From Flavobacteriales bacterium UBA7443 (GTDB lineage: Bacteria; Bacteroidota; Bacteroidia; Flavobacteriales_D; Sanyastnellaceae), in NCBI GenBank assembly GCA_002477505.1, contig DLQB01000160.1:1-7741 (forward strand): a DNA stretch of 7,741 nt, in the 5' to 3' direction. The notes under the pieces are model-generated. The model saw nothing but the letters and a program-made list of their open reading frames with translations, had not been told where the DNA came from and searched no databases. Positions 1 through 5,049 of the stretch are shown here, in pieces; the first letter of the stretch is position 1, and every line of letters starts with the position of its first letter. Position numbers and translations under genes: made by a program.

Positions 1-1
1 C

Positions 2-1072
2 ATCTTCAGCATGGAACGGAAATTGACGGTCAATGAAAAAATGTACGTCTACTTGTTGGAAGCGCGAGCGCAAAACGTCATTCAACGCGCGGGCATAGCC
101 CCGGAAGCTTCCATCATTGAAATTGCGCGAAGCGCGGGCATCATCGGCCCAAACAAGCAACTGACCATCCGGAATTACACGATTTACGGTGCTCTGATCG
201 CTCTGGCGATTGCATTTGCGCGTATGCTGCTGTTTGAGCGCATTGAATCGACGCAAGAGCTGCGGGAAGCATCGGACATCCCGGTGGTCGTTGGACTGCC
301 CCATTATCCGGGGATTGACGAGAATCCGCTGGCCATCCTCGCGGACTCCCGTGCGCAAATCACCGAAGCCTTTCGAAGCCTTCGGACCAACCTGCAATAC
401 CTGCTCGCTAAAGAAGGTGCCAACACCATCCTGGTCAGTTCGTTGCATCCGGGCGAAGGAAAGTCGTTCGTCTCTTCCAACTTAGCGACGGTCCTGGCCA
501 AAACCGGAAAAAAGGTCGTACTCGTTGACTTCGACATGCACAAACCAAAGATCCACAAGAACTTTAAATTATCGAATCAATTGGGCCTGAGCACCTACCT
601 CATCGGTCGTTGTTCTGCCGATGAAATGGGCCAAGCGGGACCCGTTGATACCTTGACTGTGATCACCGCGGGGCCTGTGCCGCCTAATGCGTCTGAATTG
701 GTCATGAACGACCGTATGGATCCATTGTTGGAGAAATTACGAGCGGAGTACGACTTCGTCATCTTGGATACCCCTCCCATGCTCCTCATCACGGATGCTC
801 TGCTGCTCATGAGCAAAGTAGATACGGGTTTGTTAGTGGCTAACACTGCAAAAGCAACAAAACGTGGCATCAAGCACCTCGAAGAATTGCTGGGTCAAAA
901 TGACCTGAGCCACGCCTCGCTGGTCATGAACAACATTCGCGCCACACGGTTTGGCCAGTATTACGCGAAGTACGCCTACAAATACGGCTACGGCTACGGC
1001 TACGGTTATGGTTATGGTTATGGCGGATACGGCGCAGGCGCCTACGGGGACGAACCCGAAACAAAAGCCTGA
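2..1072 (+). CDS. Polysaccharide biosynthesis tyrosine autokinase (Wzc/BY-kinase family), 5' end outside window
   Basis: This is the C-terminal part of a bacterial tyrosine kinase that couples autophosphorylation to chain-length control and export of capsular or exopolysaccharide at the inner membrane. The frame is open to the window edge (I-F-S before the Met at 11), and the first ~50 residues match the end of the periplasmic coiled-coil/GNVR region (NEKMYVYLLEARAQ), so the Met at 11 is internal and the gene is 5'-truncated. A membrane helix follows at about residues 56-75 (counting from that Met), then the cytoplasmic ATPase: Walker A SLHPGEGKS (bases 440-466), Walker A' LVDFDMHKP (521-547) and Walker B FVILD (755-769). 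The A' motif has His where most family members have Arg (DxDxRKP). The tail holds 13 tyrosines in the last ~38 residues, the expected autophosphorylation cluster. It probably ends a polysaccharide locus lying upstream. Family is certain; the exact polymer is unknown. Confidence 0.93.
   Translation: MFSMERKLTVNEKMYVYLLEARAQNVIQRAGIAPEASIIEIARSAGIIGPNKQLTIRNYTIYGALIALAIAFARMLLFERIESTQELREASDIPVVVGLPHYPGIDENPLAILADSRAQITEAFRSLRTNLQYLLAKEGANTILVSSLHPGEGKSFVSSNLATVLAKTGKKVVLVDFDMHKPKIHKNFKLSNQLGLSTYLIGRCSADEMGQAGPVDTLTVITAGPVPPNASELVMNDRMDPLLEKLRAEYDFVILDTPPMLLITDALLLMSKVDTGLLVANTAKATKRGIKHLEELLGQNDLSHASLVMNNIRATRFGQYYAKYAYKYGYGYGYGYGYGYGGYGAGAYGDEPETKA
983..1024 (+). repeat. Hexanucleotide tandem repeat encoding (Tyr-Gly)7 in the kinase tail
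   Basis: Seven consecutive 6-base units: TACGGC three times, TACGGT once, TATGGT twice, TATGGC once. They are in frame and encode seven Tyr-Gly pairs. Unit length is a multiple of three, so gain or loss of units would change the number of tail tyrosines without a frameshift. The 5' half is TAC-rich and the 3' half TAT-rich, suggesting stepwise duplication of neighbouring units. Confidence 0.9.
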
Positions 1073-1136
1073 GCCTCCAACCATCGACGACCACCTTTCG
1101 TACCTTCATTCTTGGGCAGATGCAACAAAGGCAATG

Positions 1137-1154
1137 TTTGTAACGTCTTACAAA
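1137..1154. other. AT-rich inverted repeat between the kinase and the secreted-protein gene
   Basis: TTTGTAA and TTACAAA form a perfect 7-bp inverted repeat around a CGTC loop, 65 bases after the kinase stop. The stem is weak and no T-run follows, so a classic intrinsic terminator is unlikely. It could be a weak transcript-end hairpin or a protein-binding dyad. The rest of 1073-1198 shows no gene. Confidence 0.3.
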
Positions 1155-1180
1155 TGAGATGCAAGCGACGATTTGATTTG

Positions 1181-1188
1181 TAATTTTG
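1181..1188 (+). promoter_or_regulatory. Bacteroidota-type -7 box upstream of the T9SS cargo gene
   Basis: TAATTTTG matches the TAnnTTTG -7 consensus of the Bacteroidota primary sigma factor. A good -33 TTG element at the usual distance is not visible. If used, transcription would begin near 1193-1196, leaving only a few bases before the possible GTG start at 1199 and about 15 before the ATG at 1211. That favours the ATG. Confidence 0.45.
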
Positions 1189-1210
1189 CCATAGGCTCGT
1201 GAAAAAAGAC

Positions 1211-3358
1211 ATGCACATACAACTGAACAAGAGCAACTTGTGCTCGATGGGCGCCTATGTGATCCTTTTTGTGTTCAGCATTTGCACGACAAAAACGGGC
1301 TGGTGTCAGTTGGAAACGACCATGCAGTGCGTGCAAGTAAACCAAGCCGGCAACGCCTCCATTTCGTGGGACCAAGCGATGGACCCGACCGGAGACTTTG
1401 TGCAGTACACCATTCATTTGTTCGAGCCTTCGAGCGGTCTGGTTTTGGACACCTACAACATCCCCAATCCCACCGACCCTGCGAACCCGTCGTTTGTGAA
1501 TACAACCTACGATGCGAACACCACCGAATTGTGTTACTTCATCGTGACCGAGGGCCCGGCGGGCACATTTGGTCCCTCGTCTGATACGCTCTGCAGCATA
1601 CACCTGACCGCGGACCCTTCCCTGACTCCGGGCACGGTGGATTTGAACTTCAACAGCCCTTGGATTGGAAGCGAAGTCCCAGCTCTTTTCCCGGAGCCAC
1701 TTTCCGTTGAATTGGAAGAAGCCGACGGTTCCTGGAGTGAAATCGCCCTTGTAGCGGACAACGGCGGCATGATGACAACGCCTTATACCTTGGATGAGTG
1801 CAGTGGTGATCTTGTTTTTAGGGTTTTGCAACCCAACACGCTTGACTATTGCAACCAGCAATCCAATCAAGCAGAAAGCACACTGTCCGATGAATTCGAT
1901 CCTGACCCTCCACTGATCACAGCGGTTCAAGTGGATTATGTCTTTCAGGAAGCCAATGTGGAATGGCAGGCCAGCACAGCAGAGGACTTGGCAGGTTATA
2001 TCATTTACATCTGCAACGGGGGATTTCAAATGGCCATTGACACCCTATTTGACCCCACCGCCACCTCCTACTTGGACCTGAATTCCAATGTGCAGGCCTA
2101 CATTGAATCTTACAACGTCGCAGCCTTTGACTCCTGCTTTGTCGGTGGGGAACCCGACCCGGGAGCCGCCAGTGCATTTTGCGCCAGCAGCATTTTCCTC
2201 AATGCGACGAGCGCGAATTGCTCGGATCAAGCCACGTTGACATGGACCGGCGGCTTCAATTTACCGGGAGATTTTGCAGGTTATGAGATCTGGATCAACG
2301 AAGAAAGCCCAACAGGCAGTGGCAATTGGTCAGGACTTCAAATGATTCAAACCCTGGACGGGAGCATTGGGCAATGGGTCTTTGAAGAAGGAACGTTCGG
2401 CTCTACTTTCCAATTTCACGTTGCCGCGCAAACAACCGATGGCTCTTCCATTTTATCCAACGTGCGCACCTTGGATTTCAGTTATCCGGGCGCGCCCGAA
2501 TTTACTTCCCTCCGCCGGGCAACAGTCAGCGACAGCGGCGCGGTCAATGTGGTTGTGGACTTGGACCCCAACTGCACGGATGTTCACGCCTATACCCTCC
2601 AACGCAAGCGCGCGGAAGACCCGGATTATTTCGACCTCGCGACGTTAGAAGGTGTGGCGGGCATGACCTTGCAATTCCAAGATGTGACGGCCGAGACGGA
2701 TGCGATGAGTTACCAGTACCGCGTACAAGTTTACAATGACTGCGGCGATTCAGTCGGCGCCTCCAATGCAGCGGCGACGGTCCACTTAGAAGGGATTTCG
2801 GATTATGAACTCCTCAAGAACACCTTGCACTGGACGCCGTATGCGGATTTCCCCGGGGCCACAGCTGGCTACCGCATTTATCGCCAGACCAACAACGGAG
2901 GCAGTTCAGAGGTATTGACCCAATTGCCATCGGGTGTCTTGACCTTTGAAGACGATGTGAGCAACATGCTATTGAGCCCGGGAGATTTTTGTTACATCAT
3001 CGAAGCCACAGACGCGAATGCTGGCCCAGACGGCGCCATCAATTATGCCCTATCCAACAAACTCTGCCTGACGCAAGAGCCTGTGATTTGGGTGCCCAAT
3101 GCCATGCTTGTCGGCGGTTACAATGATGAATTTAAACCGGTAATCAGCTTTGCCGATTTTGCCAATTACCGATTGGACATCATCAATCGATGGGGCGATT
3201 TGATGTTCACCACGACGGAAGTGGCAAATGGATGGGACGGCCAGTTGAACGGCGAACCCGCACCCGAAGGAGCATACGGTTTCTTCATCACCATCCAAGA
3301 TGGATCTGGACGAATCTTTGAAGAACAAGGGATGATGACCTTGTTGATCAGCGAGTGA
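1211..3358 (+). CDS. Secreted multi-FN3-like protein with T9SS type B (gliding motility-associated) C-terminal domain
   Basis: Predicted 715-residue exported protein. The N-terminus has a hydrophobic signal segment (about residues 14-28, AYVILFVFSIC) ending near GWCQ. The middle consists of beta-sandwich modules of fibronectin-III style, roughly at 34-132, 133-226, 234-329, 330-424, 426-526 and 529-622, recognisable by recurring ATLTW...GYEIW / LHWTPY...GYRIYR patterns. Residues 625-715 are a T9SS type B sorting domain (CHU_C/gliding-CTERM family): PNA at 629, NRWG at 659-662, GWDG near 674-677, then PEGAYGFFITIQDGSGR. The family hallmark PNAFTPNGDGxND is degenerate here (PNAMLVGGYNDEF). It is likely carried through the outer membrane by the type IX system and released or surface-bound; ligand unknown. 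No enzyme domain is visible. A GTG start at 1199 (adding MKKD) is the alternative; ATG 1211 follows an A-rich stretch and fits the -7 box at 1181. Confidence 0.85.
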   Translation: MHIQLNKSNLCSMGAYVILFVFSICTTKTGWCQLETTMQCVQVNQAGNASISWDQAMDPTGDFVQYTIHLFEPSSGLVLDTYNIPNPTDPANPSFVNTTYDANTTELCYFIVTEGPAGTFGPSSDTLCSIHLTADPSLTPGTVDLNFNSPWIGSEVPALFPEPLSVELEEADGSWSEIALVADNGGMMTTPYTLDECSGDLVFRVLQPNTLDYCNQQSNQAESTLSDEFDPDPPLITAVQVDYVFQEANVEWQASTAEDLAGYIIYICNGGFQMAIDTLFDPTATSYLDLNSNVQAYIESYNVAAFDSCFVGGEPDPGAASAFCASSIFLNATSANCSDQATLTWTGGFNLPGDFAGYEIWINEESPTGSGNWSGLQMIQTLDGSIGQWVFEEGTFGSTFQFHVAAQTTDGSSILSNVRTLDFSYPGAPEFTSLRRATVSDSGAVNVVVDLDPNCTDVHAYTLQRKRAEDPDYFDLATLEGVAGMTLQFQDVTAETDAMSYQYRVQVYNDCGDSVGASNAAATVHLEGISDYELLKNTLHWTPYADFPGATAGYRIYRQTNNGGSSEVLTQLPSGVLTFEDDVSNMLLSPGDFCYIIEATDANAGPDGAINYALSNKLCLTQEPVIWVPNAMLVGGYNDEFKPVISFADFANYRLDIINRWGDLMFTTTEVANGWDGQLNGEPAPEGAYGFFITIQDGSGRIFEEQGMMTLLISE

Positions 3359-3383
3359 ACTTCGCACTTTGCAAAATCATGTG

Positions 3384-3395
3384 AATGCGCGCATT
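3384..3395. repeat. Perfect 12-bp palindrome AATGCGCGCATT
   Basis: Self-complementary AATGCGCGCATT lies 26 bases after the stop of the T9SS cargo gene and 29 bases upstream of the guaB -7 box. It could be an operator or part of the transcript end of the upstream gene. It is the first of several dyads packed between 3384 and 3477. Confidence 0.4.
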
Positions 3396-3397
3396 AG

Positions 3398-3420
3398 AAG
3401 CGCGCAAGTAATCGCGCTTT
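3398..3420 (+). terminator. Possible weak intrinsic terminator for the T9SS cargo gene
   Basis: AAGCGCG (3398-3404) and CGCGCTT (3413-3419) form a perfect 7-bp GC-rich stem with an 8-base loop, ending in a run of only three T's. It begins 40 bases past the stop at 3358. The short T-run and the overlap with the guaB promoter region make both a terminator and an operator reading possible. Confidence 0.35.
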
Positions 3421-3423
3421 GAT

Positions 3424-3431
3424 TACCTTTG
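3424..3431 (+). promoter_or_regulatory. guaB promoter -7 box (TACCTTTG)
   Basis: TACCTTTG is an exact TAnnTTTG match, followed by GC as often seen in Bacteroidota promoters. No convincing -33 TTG lies about 20 bases upstream; that space is filled by the CGCG-rich dyads. The expected transcription start is about 3436-3440, giving a leader of roughly 62-66 bases before the ATG at 3502. Confidence 0.6.
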
Positions 3432-3432
3432 C

Positions 3433-3477
3433 GCGAATCGTGATTCGCACGTGCCCCGAGGGGCAATCGTGAATTGC
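3433..3477 (+). promoter_or_regulatory. Inverted-repeat-dense leader of guaB
   Basis: Four dyads lie almost end to end: GCGAATC-GT-GATTCGC (3433-3448), GCACGTGC (3447-3454), GCCCC-GA-GGGGC (3453-3464) and GCAAT-CGTGA-ATTGC (3463-3477). AATCGTGA occurs twice as a direct repeat (3436-3443 and 3465-3472), 29 bases apart. The segment sits over or just after the expected transcription start and before the guaB ATG. It matches no riboswitch I recognise (not the purine riboswitch). It may be an operator array or an RNA leader structure. Confidence 0.5.
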
Positions 3478-3501
3478 GGCCTTACGATTCAACTGCCCGC
3501 C

Positions 3502-4977
3502 ATGGCCACTGCACAAAAACCAAAAATCGTCGGAGAAGGCTTGACCTACGACGACGTCCTCTTGATTCCAGCTTATTCTGAAGTTCTGCCACGTAATGTG
3601 CAGTTAGAAAGCCCTTTCTCACGCAATATCATGCTGAAGACTCCCGTGATTTCTGCGGCAATGGATACCGTCACGGGAAGTGCCATGGCCATTGCGATGG
3701 CTCGCCAAGGCGGAATTGGTGTCATTCACAAAAACATGACCATCCAAGAGCAAGCGGCAGAAGTGCGTCGGGTGAAGCGCTCAGAAAGCGGCATGATCCA
3801 AGATCCGATAACATTGTCTCGGAATTCGACAGCAGGGGATGCCCTGCTAATCATGAAGGAGCACCGCATTGGTGGTATTCCCGTGGTGGACGAGTCGAAC
3901 ACGCTGGTCGGTATTGTAACCAACCGCGATCTGCGATTTGAAAAAGAGAGGAGCCGTCCCATTTCGGAATTGATGACGAGCGAGAACTTAATCGTCACCC
4001 AAGATGGCCGAGATTTCCAACGTGCAGAAGAGTTGCTTCGGGAACACCGCATCGAGAAACTTCCCGTGGTAGACGCTCTTGGAAAGTTGGTGGGACTGAT
4101 TACCTACCGAGACATCATCAAGTTGAGCGAATTTCCACATTCGTGCAAAGACCAGTTTGGCCGTTTGCGTGTGGCTGCTGCAGTGGGCGTTACCCACGAT
4201 ACCATGGAACGAACAGAAGCCCTTGTCAATGCAGGTGTTGACGCGGTCATCATCGATACGGCGCATGGCCACAGCAAAGGGGTATTGGAGACCTTAGCGA
4301 AAGTGAAGCAAGCCTTCCCTTCCATCGATGTCGTTTGTGGCAACATCGCGACGGCAGCTGCGGCGAAGGCCTTGGTCGCGGCGGGTGCGGATGCCGTCAA
4401 AGTTGGCATCGGACCTGGGTCCATTTGTACCACGCGTATCATCGCAGGTGTTGGAGCTCCCCAATTGGGAGCCGTCATGGACGTTGCAGAAGCCCTCGAA
4501 GGCACGGGAGTTCCCGTCATCGCTGACGGTGGCATTCGATTCACCGGCGACATCGTCAAAGGTTTGGCAGGAGGCGGACACACCGTAATGATTGGATCCA
4601 TGCTAGCCGGCACCGAAGAAAGTCCAGGTGAAACCATTATCTACGAAGGCCGTCGCTTCAAGAGCTACCGGGGAATGGGATCCTTGGAAGCCATGCAGAA
4701 AGGTTCCAAAGACCGTTATTTCCAAGATGCTGAGGATGATCTGAAAAAGCTGGTCCCTGAAGGAATTTCAGGGCGTGTTCCCTACAAAGGCAATGTCCAA
4801 GAAGTAATGCACCAAATCATTGGCGGATTGCGCGCTGGGATGGGCTATTGCGGGGCTCCGGACATCGCACATTTGCAACAGGCACAGTTCGTTCGCATCA
4901 CCTCCGCAGGCGTGAAGGAAAGTCATCCGCACGATGTGAGCATTACGCGCGAAGCACCCAATTACAGTATTCGCTGA
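3502..4977 (+). CDS. guaB: Inosine-5'-monophosphate dehydrogenase
   Basis: Catalyses NAD-dependent oxidation of IMP to XMP, the committed step of guanine nucleotide synthesis, in the cytoplasm. The 491-residue product has the normal length. The N-terminus EGLTYDDVLLIPAYSEVLP is diagnostic, followed by the CBS-domain pair (about 98-212) inserted in the TIM barrel and DTAHGHS at 252-258. The catalytic loop GIGPGSICTTR carries Cys309, then come ADGGIRFTGDIVKG (341-354), the GMGS motif at 391-394 and the mobile flap GRVPYKG with the Arg425-Tyr428 dyad. All key residues are present, so the enzyme should be active; the CBS pair implies allosteric response to adenine/guanine nucleotides. The frame extends to a GTG at 3451, but those 17 extra residues fall in the inverted-repeat leader and lie outside the conserved N-terminus, so ATG 3502 is preferred. 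The stop is followed by the parvulin gene with no clear terminator between. Confidence 0.97.
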   Translation: MATAQKPKIVGEGLTYDDVLLIPAYSEVLPRNVQLESPFSRNIMLKTPVISAAMDTVTGSAMAIAMARQGGIGVIHKNMTIQEQAAEVRRVKRSESGMIQDPITLSRNSTAGDALLIMKEHRIGGIPVVDESNTLVGIVTNRDLRFEKERSRPISELMTSENLIVTQDGRDFQRAEELLREHRIEKLPVVDALGKLVGLITYRDIIKLSEFPHSCKDQFGRLRVAAAVGVTHDTMERTEALVNAGVDAVIIDTAHGHSKGVLETLAKVKQAFPSIDVVCGNIATAAAAKALVAAGADAVKVGIGPGSICTTRIIAGVGAPQLGAVMDVAEALEGTGVPVIADGGIRFTGDIVKGLAGGGHTVMIGSMLAGTEESPGETIIYEGRRFKSYRGMGSLEAMQKGSKDRYFQDAEDDLKKLVPEGISGRVPYKGNVQEVMHQIIGGLRAGMGYCGAPDIAHLQQAQFVRITSAGVKESHPHDVSITREAPNYSIR

Positions 4978-4978
4978 A

Positions 4979-4994
4979 TGCGATCTGGATCGCA
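4979..4994. other. 16-bp dyad immediately after the guaB stop
   Basis: TGCGATC-TG-GATCGCA is a perfect inverted repeat with 7-bp arms and a 2-base centre, starting one base after the TGA of guaB. A 4-bp TCGC/GCGA pair (4971-4974 with 4980-4983) overlaps it. There is no T-run, so it is not a standard terminator. Its arms resemble those of the dyad at 3433-3448 (GCGAATC). Confidence 0.35.
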
Positions 4995-5049
4995 GCTGAA
5001 CCAACAACAAGACCGAATAGAACGAAACCACAAGCAGTTTACCTACGCC

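Noticed and set aside
983..1024. CRISPR-like or non-coding tandem repeat
   Set aside because: The units are six bases, contiguous without spacers, and in frame in the kinase tail.
1137..1154. Intrinsic terminator after the kinase gene
   Set aside because: The stem is AT-rich and weak with no T-run, so only an inverted repeat is reported.
1304..1309. Cys in GWCQ as a lipobox of the FN3-like protein
   Set aside because: The residues before the Cys (TGW) do not fit the L-x-x-C lipobox, so ordinary signal-peptidase cleavage is more likely.
1148..2029. Long (293-codon) minus-strand open frame opposite the T9SS cargo gene
   Set aside because: The product shows no recognisable motif or domain, and the opposite strand carries a coherent FN3-like protein; it is a shadow of that gene's codon pattern.
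3433..3477. Purine (guanine/adenine) riboswitch upstream of guaB
   Set aside because: The conserved three-way junction loops are absent and the dyads are side by side, not nested around a junction.
4104..4637. 177-codon minus-strand open frame opposite guaB
   Set aside because: It lies wholly inside the IMPDH barrel coding region, and its Ala/Pro/Thr/Ser-rich translation is typical of an antisense shadow.
4978..5049. ATG at 4978 as start of the foldase gene, abutting the guaB stop
   Set aside because: It would place 24 polar residues ahead of a clear signal peptide; the ATG at 5050 gives a normal secretion signal.
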